A DNA stretch of 64,000 nt from Zygnema cylindricum (lineage: Eukaryota > Streptophyta > Zygnematophyceae > Zygnematales > Zygnemataceae): the NCBI GenBank assembly GCA_037447655.1, contig JBBHKE010000190.1:492881-556880 (forward strand). The letters run 5' to 3'. Both the position numbers and the translations under genes were made by a program. The notes under the pieces are model-generated. The model was not told the DNA's origin and ran no database searches. It saw nothing but the letters and a program-made list of their open reading frames with translations. Below are positions 1-10,845 of this stretch, piece after piece (the first letter of the stretch is position 1; each line of letters begins with the position of its first letter).

Positions 1-1182
1 TCGTGGAAGAAGGAGAAGAGAGCAAAGTCTGCAGGCTCATAAAATCCTTATATGGACTGAAGCAGGCTCCCCGACAGTGGAATAAGAAACTAGATGAGTT
101 TCTCACCAATCTGGGATATATCCGTATCAGCTCTAACCATTCTATCTATATGTTTGAAGATGAGAATGGTGTCATTTTTATTGCAATTTATGTAGATGAT
201 CTGCTTGTGTTAAGTAAGTCTTTGGAGAAGATCAATAGGCTCAATAAAGATCTTAGGGGCAGATTTGATATGAAGGATTTAGGGGAGGCAAAATATATTT
301 TGGGGATCCAAATGGAGAAGATAGGGGGAATAAGATCATCAGACTTACTCAGAAAGAAGCAATAGGAAATATGCTTGAGAAATTCCAGATGGAAAATGCT
401 AACAGTTGTACTACTCCCATGGACTTGAAAAAAGTAAATGATGGGAGTGTAGAAGGAGGTGTGATGATCTTAGACGATCACATGAGTCCAGAGGAGAGAG
501 AGTTTATGAAGTCTATCCCTTGAGTTTATGAAGTTTAATCTATTTTATTAACTGTACCAGACCGGACATAGCCGCAGCAGTTGGAGTACTCAATAAGAGT
601 CTTAATGATCTTAGAAAGAGAGATTGGGAGGGAGCCAAGAGAGTCATGAGATATCTGGTGGGAACTAGAGAATTATAGTTGAATTTCGGAGGGGAGCACA
701 CTGACATCACTACTGGGAGTGACGCCAGTTATAGGGACGCACCTATGAGACGATGCACTTCTGGGTATGTGTTGTATGTTGGGGAAGGTGCTTGCTGTTG
801 GAGCAATAAGCAACAAAAGGTGGTTGCTTAGTACATTATGGAGGCTGAGTACATGGCCTCTTATTTTGCTGTGAAGGAGTTGATGTGGGTCAAATCCTTG
901 CTGCAAGAATTGGGGTATATGAAAGAGGGAGTGCATGAAGTGTTTTGTGATAATTAAGCGGCCATAACAATTGCAGCCAATCCAAAACACCATTTTAAGG
1001 CTAAACATATGGACATAAGATTAAGTTTTGTAAGAGAAAAAGTGGAGGATAAAATAGTGAATCTTGTATATAGATCTGATGAGGAAATGGTGTTTGACAT
1101 TATGACCAAACCTGTGCCCTCTCCAAAGTTAAAATATTGTAGGGAAAATTGTGGATTAAAAGAAAAGTTAAAATTAGACTAG
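1..1182 (+). pseudogene. Ty1/copia pol fragment A (reverse transcriptase C-terminal half and RNase H)
   Basis: This is the 3' end of a plus-strand copia polyprotein whose 5' part lies outside the window. Bases 3-365 encode the second half of reverse transcriptase, including the catalytic YVDD box (about 187-200). After a frameshift near 320 the connection and RNase H domains follow, with recognisable EAEYMA (about 842-860) and a CDN motif (about 945-955) in which the next Gln codon has become TAA. Further stops sit near 523 (TGA), 677 (TAG) and 830 (TAG). The reading ends in KLKLD at the stop at 1180. A polypurine tract (aaataaggggag) directly precedes the LTR at 1196. It closely matches intact-frame element H (58700-59879), so it is a dead relative of that family. 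Confidence 0.93.
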
Positions 1183-1195
1183 AAAATAAGGGGAG

Positions 1196-2238
1196 TGTTG
1201 AAATAAGTAGTTTTTGTATTTTCTAGGTCTAAATTAATTAGTGGAAAAATATATAAAGAAAATGTAGGCAGCCTGCCTCCATCTCTTCTCTCTTACCCCC
1301 ATACTTGTTGTAGTCACTGAAGGAGAGAGAGAGCGATGGAGCCATGGCTGCCTCAGCTCCATAGGAAGGACTAAAGAGTGACTTTAAGTCACTCTCAACA
1401 AAAGGTTGAGTCCGGCAGGACTCGAACCCCCGACCGGCAGAGCGCGGCGTAGCCGTTAGCTCTAACCAGTCTGTCGTAAAAGCCCGTTAGGAGATATAGG
1501 GTTTCATTAATATTTAAACTATTAAATAATGCATAAATCATTGAACTGAAACTCTTTACGACACGCATAGATACAGTTTTACGAAATGCGAAGTACTCTA
1601 CTAAATTGAAACGGATATTGTGCATTTTGTTTCGACAGCGAAACAAATATTTCGCAAGTATTTATTACGGCTCAGATTTCATTTCGCGTCAAATCTAACG
1701 GCGCACATCATCGCCAAAATCCCGGAATGGTCACTTTGGCATTTAGTGACGTGGCATGACCAGGCGCCACGTGGAGAGATGACATTCGGTCGCGGGAATT
1801 CCGAGGAACGTACGGACAAGTGGAAAATAGACACGCGTCCAACTAATGGCCTTGTCGTACAGAGGCCGTACAGAAAGTACATCGGCAGTAGTACTTTTTG
1901 GTACTACACAGTGTTCTGATTGGTTCGTACGGGCAGTAGATAGGGGTTGTGAGAGAGAACTAGGAAAAACTAGGACTTAGGAAAAATTAGGTAGTCACCT
2001 CTCTCTTTGAGAGTTTGTATAAAATTGGCATTTTTGTCGGCTTGTAACTTATCGCCTGGTTGGGCGCTTTCGGAGATTCTTTTTCCTACGGACTCGAGGA
2101 GTCCAGGCTGCAGAAGGGTGTATACAGATTGTCAGCCTGACTACTTGGGCAGCAGTGGCTGTGGCTTAAAGTGGGCTAGTTTAAAACTATCTAGAGGCTT
2201 CATGTATTCTGTAGTCCAATGGAGGACACAGAATTGCA
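1196..2238 (+). repeat. 3' LTR of copia element A
   Basis: The repeat starts TGTTGAAA right after the polypurine tract and ends GAATTGCA, the same ends as the 1038-bp LTRs of element H. An antisense tRNA-like module lies at about 1405-1490, a TATA-like sequence (gtataaaatt) near 2016, and a leader hairpin GGACTC-GAG-GAGTCC at 2090-2104. The gag start context ATGGAGGACACAGAATTGCA closes the LTR. The element is inserted in an antisense copia RNase H fragment that resumes at 2239. The matching 5' LTR is outside the window. Confidence 0.92.
1405..1490 (-). other. Antisense tRNA-like module inside LTR A
   Basis: Read on the minus strand, it contains an exact Pol III B-box (GGTTCGAGTCC, complement of 1418-1428) about 40 bases downstream of an A-box-like TGGTTAGAGC (complement of 1459-1468), the spacing found in tRNA genes. 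I could not close a complete acceptor stem, so this is a tRNA-derived or tRNA-mimicking segment and not a confident tRNA gene. Equivalent modules occur at the same relative place in the other copia LTRs of the window, always antisense to the element. Confidence 0.6.
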
Positions 2239-2433
2239 ACCCACATTAATTCTTTTACAGCAAAGGAAGAGGCCATGTACTCAGCCTCCATGGTAGATTG
2301 AGCAATGACCTTTTGCTACTTGCTGCTCCAGCAGAAAGCCCCGTCACCCACATACAATGCATACCCATATGTACATCTCCTCATACGAGCATCCCCATAG
2401 TTGGCATCACACTAAGTGGTGATGTCAGTATTG
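2239..2433 (-). pseudogene. Copia RNase H fragment B
   Basis: On the minus strand this fragment encodes the RNase H section around D-x-x-Y-G-D, the C-W-S-S-K and E-A-E-Y-M-A blocks, with a stop in place of the residue after SSK. It is bounded on the left by the end of LTR A and on the right by the LTR of element C2. It is a remnant of an older antisense copia into which the neighbours inserted. Confidence 0.8.
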
Positions 2434-3405
2434 TGTAATTTTGTGACCTCCATTAGTACACCGAATATCTAGCTTATATGAAGCCTCAAGGATAATATGT
2501 GCACTTTTGGCTTTGGCATTGAATGAGTGCCATCCCGGCACGTAAAAACTTTGACCAAATACACCTTTGCGGAGCTTGGACTCCCTTGAGTCCGCAGCAA
2601 AAAAAATCACTGAAAATGCTCACCTGGGCATTAGGTTATGGCTGACCAAAGATGGCCTATAAATACAAATGCACTCTGGGAGAGAGGAAGAAAACTAATT
2701 TTTTCTAAGGCCTAAGCTTCCTCTCTAAGCCTACTACTAGTGTACTCAACCAATCACAGGACTGTAAAGTACAAGAAGGTACAAGTACCGCTGTACTGCT
2801 TTTACCGCCATAGTACGGCATGGCCGCTACGCTGACGCGTGTCAGCTCCTAGGCCATAGTTGCTCACCCCGCGATATCCACTGTCCATTTATATCCTGCC
2901 ACTTGTCATCCGCCGACATTTGCTCCGCAAACCGCCAAAAGACCGTTCGGGTATATCGGCTCATTTGTGAGCCGTTCGATCTGAACTGGACATTTGATTT
3001 CGTCAATCGAACTTAAATGTCATTTCGTAATGTCCGTGCGGTCTGTATTTCGTGCGACTCTATACATTTCTATGTTCAATTTGTGCTGTAATTAGTTAAA
3101 TGAAATATGTTGCGGCGTTATTGCTTAACTAGTTATCGTACTATATAGGGGTATTGCTTTCTACGAGACTTACCGGATAAGGCGTACAACTATTCTGTAA
3201 GGCGATCAGCCGGAGGTCACCGGATTAAATCCCAAGAATATCTGTCTAACTTTTGCAGAGGGATTTCCCTCTTTCTCACCGTGTCTTCTATATATTCCTA
3301 AGGTAGCCATGGTTGCTTGTCAGTCCTGAGTGACTACAACAAGTATGAGGACAACGGTGAGACCATGAACAAAATAACTAGAGTATAAAAAAACTATTTT
3401 CAACA
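2434..3405 (-). repeat. 3' LTR of copia element C2
   Basis: Minus-strand LTR; its start (TGTTGAAAATAG, complement ending at 3405) follows the polypurine tract gaaaatgaggggag. It holds the leader hairpin GGACTC-CCTT-GAGTCC at 2578-2593, a TATA-like stretch near 2660, and a tRNA-like module at about 3150-3240 (B-box-like GGATTAAATCC, plus strand, thus antisense to the element). The left boundary is placed by comparison with other LTR ends and is uncertain by a few bases. Confidence 0.82.
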
Positions 3406-5277
3406 CTCCCCTCATTTTCTAGTCTATCTTTTGCTTCAATCCACACTTCCCCCTACAAAATATTAATTTGGGAGAAGGAACCGGTTTAGTCATCATATTT
3501 GCTACCATCGCTCTATCCGGTTTATATTCCAAACTAATTATTTTATTCTTAACTTTCTTTCTGACAAAGCTCAAAAGAATATCCATGTGCTTTGCTTTAA
3601 AGTGATGCTTAGGGTTTGTTGGAATTCCAATCGCAGCTTGATTGTCACAAAATATATTTTACACTCCATTCTTCATATATCCCAATTCTTGAAGCAAAGA
3701 TTTTACCCGCATTAATAGTTTCACAGCCGAACAAGTGGCCATATACTCAGCCTCTATGGTGGACTGAGCAATCACCTCTTGTTGCTTACTGCTCCAGCAG
3801 CAAGCTCCATTCCCAACATTCAACACATACCCAGAAGTACACCTCCTCATTGGTGCATCCCCATAACTGGCATAACTTCAAGTGGTGATGTCAATATTAT
3901 CCCCTCCCAAATGCAACCATAGATCTCTCGTTCTTATCAAGTACCGCATGACCCTTTTGGCCTCTTCCCAGTCTTTCTTCCTATGATCATTCAGACTCCT
4001 ACTTAATACTCCCACACTTGCTGCTATATCAAGACGAGTACAGTTCATAAATAAAATCAAACTATCGACAACCTGTCTGTACAAAATAGTGTGCGTGAAC
4101 TTGCTTTCCTCAGGTCCTAACTCACTATCCAAGATCAAGACTTCTTTTTCTGAGCTCCCCTCATTTACCTTGTTTAAAATCAAACTACCGACAACCTGTC
4201 TGTACAAAATAGTTTGCATGAACTTGCTTTCCTCATGTCCTAACTCACTATCCAAGCTCAAGACTCCTTTTTCTCAACTCCCCTCATTTCCCTTGTTTAA
4301 GTCCATTGGAGTCATACAACTATTTACTTTTTCCATTTGAAAAATTTCAAGCATATTTCCAATTGTTTTCTTTTGAGTTAGTCTAATTTTTTTCTTTTCT
4401 CTATCTCTCTCTATTTTAATTTCCAAAATATACTTTGCCTCCCCCAAATCTTTCATATCAAATCTACTTTTTAGATCCTTTTTCAATCTATTAATTTTCT
4501 CCATTGATTTACTCAAAACAAGCAAATCATCAACATATATGGTAATGAAAATTATACCTTCCTCATCCTCAAATAAGTAAATGGAATGATCCGAACTGAT
4601 TCAGATATATCCCAAACTTGTTAGAAACTCGTCCAGCTTCTTGTTCCATTCACGTGGAGCTTGTTTTAGACGTAAAGGGACTTTATCAATCTACACACCT
4701 TACTTTTTTCTCCTTTCTCCACAAATCCTTTCGGTTGTCGCATGAAGACCTCTTCTTCTAATTCTCCGTGTAAGAAAGCGGTCTTGATGTCCATATGGTG
4801 CACTTCCATGTGTTCCACTGCCGCAGAACTAAGTATGAACCGGACGGAGTCAAATCTAACAACCAGAGCAAAGGTCTCCTCATAATCGACTCCCTCCTTT
4901 TGTGTGAACCCCTTTGCCATTAATATGGCCTTGTATCGCTCAATAGTGTTATTTGGATTGAGTTTCAACTAAAATACCCACTTGCATCCTATTGACTTTC
5001 TATCCGGAGGACAATCCACCAACTCCCATGTGTTTGCTTTCATAATGGAAGCCATCTCATCATTAATAGTTGTCACCCATCTACACGTTCCGTACTATTA
5101 ACTGCTTCTGAGTAAGTATGGGGTTTGCTCAAATGTGACAGCTTAGTTACCTTGTTGTTCATTTGTCTCTCTTGAAGTCTCGTGCTGCTTCCTCTTCCTC
5201 TTTCACATTTTGACGATAGGAAGGAGGGTAACCTCGAGTTTCTCCAAACAACTTCACCTTCTCCCCTATCCGTGAAG
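3406..5277 (-). pseudogene. Copia element C2 pol, 3' part (integrase tail, RT, RNase H)
   Basis: Reading right to left: the integrase C-terminal tail (about 5270-5080, with RNSRLPS and the KxTKLSH block), reverse transcriptase (about 5040-4270, with the QMDIKTAF-like block as HMDIKTAF near 4790), connection region (4261-3878) and RNase H (3850-3420, EAEYMAT). Frame changes and stops separate these blocks; the YVDD region near 4530 is altered. A 123-bp in-frame tandem duplication (copies starting near 4066 and 4189) repeats 41 codons of the connection region. The gene continues at 9623-10478, because a non-autonomous LTR element (5278-9622) is inserted in the integrase tail. Confidence 0.9.
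4060..4305 (-). repeat. 123-bp in-frame tandem duplication in C2 pol
   Basis: Two adjacent copies share the run cgacaacctgtctgtacaaa, at 4066 and at 4189, an offset of 123 bases (41 codons). The encoded SELG-xEESKF-xxTILYRQVV block is therefore present twice. Other copia copies in the window carry this block once. Confidence 0.85.
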
Positions 5278-6566
5278 TGTTGTCTATAGCTATTTTCAGC
5301 CATAGAATTATCCTCGGAAGCACCACAGACTACCCCAAGAACAACCTACTTTGATTGACACAGAATTCTACAGAAAGAACAATACAGGCTGAAACTACAT
5401 AAACTAATTTTTTTTGTAGTCAATAACATAATCTCACAGATTTTCATACAAAAATAATAAATAGAATGATCACATCACTCAGTCAAAGTTGCAGAAAAAC
5501 AATCTGCCATAACTTTGACTAATCTGAGAAAACTTCACAATGCAGTAACATACAGACCAGGCACACAATAGGCCTGGAAATCTGTGATAATATAACTAAT
5601 ACATATAGGAACACACATGCAAAATATCTTATAATTCCACCAACAGATGTCAGAGTAATCTTCAGATTAAATTACCAAAAATCACCATAAACAATTTTTG
5701 TTCCAAAAAGTTCCTATTCTACAAAATGACAAGTCCTACATCTATACCCTCACAGTGTACACTACTAAGTCTGTCCACCAATCAGACGCCTTGTTAAAGT
5801 ACGGTGGCATACTAGTCGTACGCTAACTACCTCCTACATTCACTACACCGCCAATCGTTATTAGCGTGTAAGTTTTTTTAGTGTATACGAATAATTAGCG
5901 TGGTTTACGCTTATTGAGAATTTGGAAATTTTCGAAGAAATCGTCTATTCTAATTAAGAATTATGGTTTTTAAAATAGTGTGGATAATTCTATTTGAGAA
6001 TAAAAAAAAAGCGGGACGGAATTAACGTACACAACGCTAAAAACGATTCGCGGTGTAGTGTTGGTATACCCGAAAACACAAGGTATGTTAAAAACTGATA
6101 AAACTACACTAATTAGATATTTACAAAAAGATAAACCACTGTTGAACTAAATATTTACGCAGACACAAAAGTATGCTCGTTGAGTCATCAAATCATTTTT
6201 GTGGTCTTCCTGAGTCATCATTTGTCGGCGGCCTTCCGTCCGCCATGTGTGTACCCTAATCGGCACCATGAAAGAGATGTCGCATGTCACCAAAGTACTC
6301 AAAGTGTATCCGCGAATTGCAGCGGATATCCCAAAATGTATTCGTCATTGTAATGCCGTAAATAATTTGCGCGATACCCCACGAGTTATCATACGCCACG
6401 TGCTAGTATTCAAGTCGTTGCTTTACAAACCGAATCCTCCAAATGAACCCGCACCAAATCACGTAAATCACGAATCGTTCGCTCCCCCAAATTACGTATG
6501 CCTCATATCGTATTATTAAAGCTACACTAAAACAAATGTGTTCGAAACTAAGTCTTTAAAACAACA
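5278..6566 (-). repeat. 3' LTR of the gag-only element, with MITE insertion
   Basis: Ends are TGTTGTTTTAAAG (minus strand, start at 6566) and ...GACAACA (5278). It aligns throughout with the right LTR 8556-9622 but is about 220 bases longer, nearly all of this due to the MITE at 5846-6055. No tRNA-like module of the kind in the other LTRs was seen. Confidence 0.88.
5846..6055. mobile_element. TA-flanked MITE (CACCG family) inserted in the LTR
   Basis: 210 bp with terminal inverted repeats CACCGCCAATCGTTATTAGC / CGCTAAAAACGATTCGCGGTG-type, flanked by TA at 5844-5845 and 6056-6057. The partner LTR has the empty site at 9116-9127 (ttcac-TA-gtgtt), so insertion into one TA with its duplication is shown directly. 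TA duplication is characteristic of Tc1/mariner-type transposases. No coding capacity. Confidence 0.93.
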
Positions 6567-7273
6567 CTCCCCAAAGACTTAATTTTGTACATCCCTTAGT
6601 CAACCCTTTCACATGTCACTTTAGGAATTGAAACACCATACATTTTCACCAATATCAAGTTAACACGTAGTAATATACTGATGAGGATCGCACGAAAATA
6701 AATATTCAAATAACAACACTCCTTGGAATATTTATTTGCGTGCACATGGAATAAAGATATGCCACGTGTTAAGTGGAACTGTACCTTTTCGTACATCCAA
6801 ATTTCCCTTTTTTTTCTTCTTCCTTCCAAACGTCATTATTGCTTCACCTGCCTGCTCCCATGTCTTCCAACATTCGTCCTTGCTAAACAAACCAATGATT
6901 CTGCCTCCTTTCAAAATACGTCCTTCCTAACTTTGCCATTACTTCTGCTGCCTCTTTCTAGGTCTTCAAAAATAATAATAATAAAATTTATTTTCAACCA
7001 ATTTTAAAATTCAAATGCCAAATCTGAAATTCTGCAAAAAAATACCGAATGCTAAAAGTAATCGCCTGCATAAATCACTTCTCACGATGTCTTCTTTTAA
7101 TCACTTTCGGAACATGTTTTCTTTTACGGGTGATCCTTAAAATTATGCATCTATTCATTATATTCTTAAAGAATTTTGGTATTTTTTGACAGTTTACATT
7201 TTTGTCACATTTTTCTGCATATTTAATGTCATAAACTCTAATTTTTTTTCGTACTTTTGTCTTTCTCCATATA
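6567..7273 (-). other. 3' untranslated internal region of the gag-only element
   Basis: Lies between the last Gag-like codons and the 3' LTR. It is AT-rich with short purine and pyrimidine runs and no protein domain I can recognise. GGGGAG next to the LTR (minus strand) serves as polypurine tract. Confidence 0.6.
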
Positions 7274-8581
7274 TCATCTACTCTTCTTAAGTTTACTCAT
7301 CCGGAAATATTCAATTCTGATTCCTTTTCCTTTCAGCTCGACATTTCCCTTCCTAGTTTCCTTTTTTACATTCCATTTTTTTGCAATTTTATGTTCTTTT
7401 TCAATATCATTACCTTTCTCTCTTATTCCAATTTTTTGAAAAAAAATTCTCTTTCTTTCTCTATGTTCAATAAGTTCCAGACCCACATTATTTTCTAGTT
7501 CCACTGTCAACTGCCCATCTCTTCCTCCAACTCCTCTTAATTCACTTAACTTTTTTTCTTGTAAGCATTTTTCACTCACCGATTTTTCATCGGATAAAGT
7601 CAAAAAGACCGTATCCTTCTCTCTCTCGTCTTTCTCCACACCATCTTTGGTGACAACAGTTTTTCCACCTCCTTCCTTATTCTCCATTTTGCAAAAAACA
7701 CAAACAGTCGGCAAGTAAACAAGTTTATCGACGGAAACTGTAACCCTTTTGTCAACGCTTGATTATTTCATATGCTCTGTAAACGCATTCTGATGCCTTT
7801 GTGGAGTAGGTCGGACTCGATTGTTGTCCCACCCTTCTCTAAAATTTCCTGTGAGATTTGCACTTTTATATTATGGACATACCTTGAAAGTATGCCCTAA
7901 ATCATTACAATAAAAACAATTTTCAAATTAAATTTTTTTTCTATTTTTCTGAAACTGTGATCTAACATCCCGATAATTCCCCCTATCTTTTAGAGCCTCT
8001 TTAATAGCTTCTTCTTTTAAAAAAAAATTGATTGCAAGAGTTAATTTCCAATCCCTTTATTCAATCGGAGTCAATCTATCAGAAGCACTTTTATATTCTT
8101 TAGGTAGGCCTCTCATTAACAAGAGAGCTTGTTGAACATCTGTAAAGTTTCCTCCTGCCAAAGCATTTTCTACAAACAATACTTGTAAACCAATACAGTA
8201 ATTCAGCATACTACCACATGCATACTCATATCCAATTATTTTGATAGCACTACTAATCCAATGATTCAAAGAATTTTTTTGATACATACATTCTAAGTAC
8301 TTCCATAGTACAACTGAACTTTTCAGATCAATAAAAGTCATAACCAGATCCTTAGTCAAAGATAGCTTAATAATTCTCAACCACTCAAGGCTTTTCTCCT
8401 CCCATCCAACCGATGATTCGGCACATGTTCCATCCACCACATCCATCAGCTCCCTCAACTTGAAGTAGCCCTCCATAATGCTCCTCCAGCATCCATCAAA
8501 AAAAGGTAAGTAAGATTCATCCAATATGGGTAGCCATGGGCGTGGGCCCATAGCCTGTTGTCCATAGCTATTTTCAGTCAT
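7274..8581 (-). pseudogene. Gag-like protein of the gag-only element (four in-frame TAA stops)
   Basis: One reading frame runs from 8581 to 7274 and is interrupted only by four TAA codons (near 8057, 7936, 7868 and 7770). The start ATG lies in the 5' LTR, giving MTENSYGQQAMGP, in which the primer-binding site is translated. Residues about 55-170 match the copia Gag helical region (LLLMRGLPKEYKSA corresponds to LIMKLPDEFENI in element H). After the second stop comes an intact zinc knuckle, CFYCNDLGHTFKVC (about 7912-7870). The lysine/glutamate-rich tail 7714-7274 has no recognised domain. All four stops could derive from CAA by one C-to-T change, as expected after cytosine methylation of a silenced element. 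Confidence 0.8.
8541..8555 (-). promoter_or_regulatory. Primer-binding site of the gag-only element
   Basis: Minus strand GGCTATGGGCCCACG directly follows the LTR end CAACA. It differs by two bases from GGTTATGGGCCCACC in the autonomous copias, which is complementary to the anticodon stem-loop of initiator tRNA-Met. Confidence 0.75.
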
Positions 8582-9622
8582 GGATTTACCCTCGGAAGCA
8601 CCACAGACTACCCCAAAAACAGACTACTTTGAATTGACACACAATTCTACAGAAATAACAAAGCAAGCTAAAACTACATAAACAATTATTTTCTAGGCAG
8701 TAACATAATCTCACAAATTTTCATACAAAAAAAATAAATAGAATGATCACATCACTCAGTCAAATTTGCAAAAAAACAGTCTCCGATAACTTTGATTAAT
8801 CTGAGACAACTTCACAATGCAGTAACATACATACCACGCTTACAATAGGCCTGAAAATCTATGACGGTATAATTATTACACATAGGAACACACATGCAAA
8901 ATATCTTATAATTTTGCCAAAAGATATGAGAGTAATCTTCAGATAAAATTACCAAAAATCACCAAAAACAGTTTTGGGTCCAGAAAGTTCCTATTCTACA
9001 AAATGACAAGTCCTACATCTATATCCTCACAGACTACACTACTAAGTCTTTCCACCAATCAGACGCCCTGTTGAATTACGGTGGCATACCAGCCGTACGC
9101 TAACTACCTCCTATATTCACTAGTGTTGGTATACCCGAAAACATAAGGTATGTTAGAAACTGATAAAACTACACTAATTAGATATTTACAAAAAGATAAA
9201 CCACTGTTGAACCAAATATTTACGCAGACAAAAAAGTATGCTCGTTGAGTCATCAAATCATTTTTGTGGTCTTCCTGAGTCATCATTTGTCGGCGGCCTT
9301 CCGTCTGCCGTCTGTGTACCCAAATCAACACCGTGAAAGAAATGTCGCTTGTCACCAAAGTACTCAAAGTGTATCCGCGAACCGCAGCGGATATCCCAGA
9401 ATGTATTCGTCATTATACTGTCGCAAATAATTTGCGCGATACTCCACGAGTAATCATACGCCACGTGCTAGTATTCAAGTCGTTGCTTTACAAACCGAAT
9501 CCTCCAAATGAACCCGCACCAAATCACGAATCGTTCGCTCCCCCAAATTACGTATGCCTCATACCGTATTATTAAGGCTACACTAAAACAAATGTGTACA
9601 AAACTAAGTCTATAAAACAACA
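8556..9622 (-). repeat. 5' LTR of the gag-only element
   Basis: 1067 bp, homologous to 5278-6566 but without the MITE, so it preserves the empty TA target (9121-9122). The gag start ATG (8581-8579) lies inside the LTR, 26 bases before its end. Confidence 0.88.
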
Positions 9623-10478
9623 TGGAGTCCATCTCCGGACGTTCATCGTCCATTTTCGGTCTTTCCTCGTTTTCTTCCTCAATTTGAACCGGAAGTTGTG
9701 ACTCCAAGAGAGGGTCACTCTCGGTCAGATTTTTCTCTTCCTCTGCAAGGTCAAGATGAACCGGAGTTCTGTTAGAAGAATTTGTATCTAACTCATTTTC
9801 GGATTCAATTCTAATTCTAACCGGTTTAGTGTATCTAAAAGGATCCATGGACTTTTCTTCATCCATGACTACCAAGTGATTACTAGAATTATGTCTTCTC
9901 TTCCGAGATCATAAATTCTATACCCCTTTACATTTCCATCATACCCAAGTAAGTATCCCGGCTTTGCTCTTGCATCTAACTTCCAATCAGATTTTTTGTG
10001 TTTAGACTAAACACTTGACTTTCAAACACCTTTAAGTGTGAAATATTTAGTTTTTCTCTCGGTATATCTTTCATAACGTGTTTGTCCTTTTACCAGCGAG
10101 GTAAAGACTCTATTTTTGAGATAGTTTGCACAATTCATAGCTTCTGCCCAAAAACCTTTTCTTATCTTTTTATCTGTCAACATACTACGGGCACTATAAC
10201 TTAAAGTCTGATTTAGTCTCTCGGCAACACCATTTTGTTCAGGGTTCTTTGGGACAGTCTTTTGGTGTTGAACCCCTTCCTCTTACAAGTAACCCTTGAA
10301 CTCATTAGAAGTAAATCCCCCCCTATTATCACTCCTCACTCTCTTTATGGGTGTCTCATGAAGCTTTTCAATCCATGTTTTATACTCCTTAAAATAAGCC
10401 GAAGCCTCGGATTTTTTTTTCAAGAAATATATTTGAGAGTATCTAGACCAATCATCAGTGATAGTAATCTCATACTAC
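9623..10478 (-). pseudogene. Copia element C2 integrase tail (right part of the split gene)
   Basis: Minus strand encodes the integrase catalytic-domain remains (DDE region about 10470-10200, including a degraded NGVAE-like block near 10235) and the acidic C-terminal tail (VVMDEEKSMDPF near 9870-9830). It continues into 5277-5080 across the gag-only element. The homology stops at about 10478; upstream protease, gag and 5' LTR are missing. Several frame breaks. Confidence 0.85.
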
Positions 10479-10845
10479 GTGATGCGGTTGAGATGTGAAG
10501 ATACTTGACACGGTAAATGAATAAAATATCAAATATTTGTATGCTTTAAAGGTTTTCAAGTTGTTCAATATTGTCGTATGTGGAAAAGTTTAATTTCTTT
10601 AAGTTGCATAGTACTTTTCTTAAGCAAACTACAAACTTCGCATGTCTACCAAACTTTTGAAAATTTGATAGATAAAAACCTATGGATTTGCCATTTTGAT
10701 GGAGAGATGTCATTTTTTGCAAATATAGTGTTGTCATACAATTTTCATCATGTGATGTCATGGCATTGTCTATAATATCAATGATTGCCTACATTTCATC
10801 ATCAAAAACTTATGACATATTCATGAAAATATCAAAAACACAATG
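10479..10845. other. Unassigned spacer between C2 and element F
   Basis: AT-rich DNA. A 71-codon minus-strand open frame (10546-10761) has no family I recognise. The last bases, CAATG (10841-10845), form the left copy of the target duplication of element F. Confidence 0.5.

Larger units (their letters stand above)
5278..9622 (-). mobile_element. Non-autonomous gag-only LTR retrotransposon (TR-GAG type)
   Basis: Two LTRs (5278-6566 and 8556-9622) flank an internal region (6567-8555) that encodes only a Gag-like frame; no protease, integrase or RT is visible. A polypurine-type GGGGAG (complement of 6567-6572) abuts the left (3') LTR, and a primer-binding site lies next to the right (5') LTR. 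The flanks are TGAAG (5273-5277) and TGGAG (9623-9627), a 5-bp target duplication with one mismatch. The flanking DNA on both sides is one copia integrase tail (C2), so this is a clear nested insertion. Elements of this design must use enzymes from an autonomous partner; the shared primer-site type suggests the local copias. Confidence 0.88.

Noticed and set aside
1405-1490. Genuine tRNA gene
   Set aside because: Promoter boxes and a T-arm-like part are present but a complete acceptor stem and anticodon arm could not be built, and the module recurs inside LTRs.
7274-8581. Alternative genetic code with TAA/TAG read as glutamine
   Set aside because: Stops in the gag-only element fit Gln, but those in H and A replace Tyr, Glu, Arg and Trp as well, and the cyclin T, ALG3 and membrane-protein exons contain no in-frame TAA or TAG.
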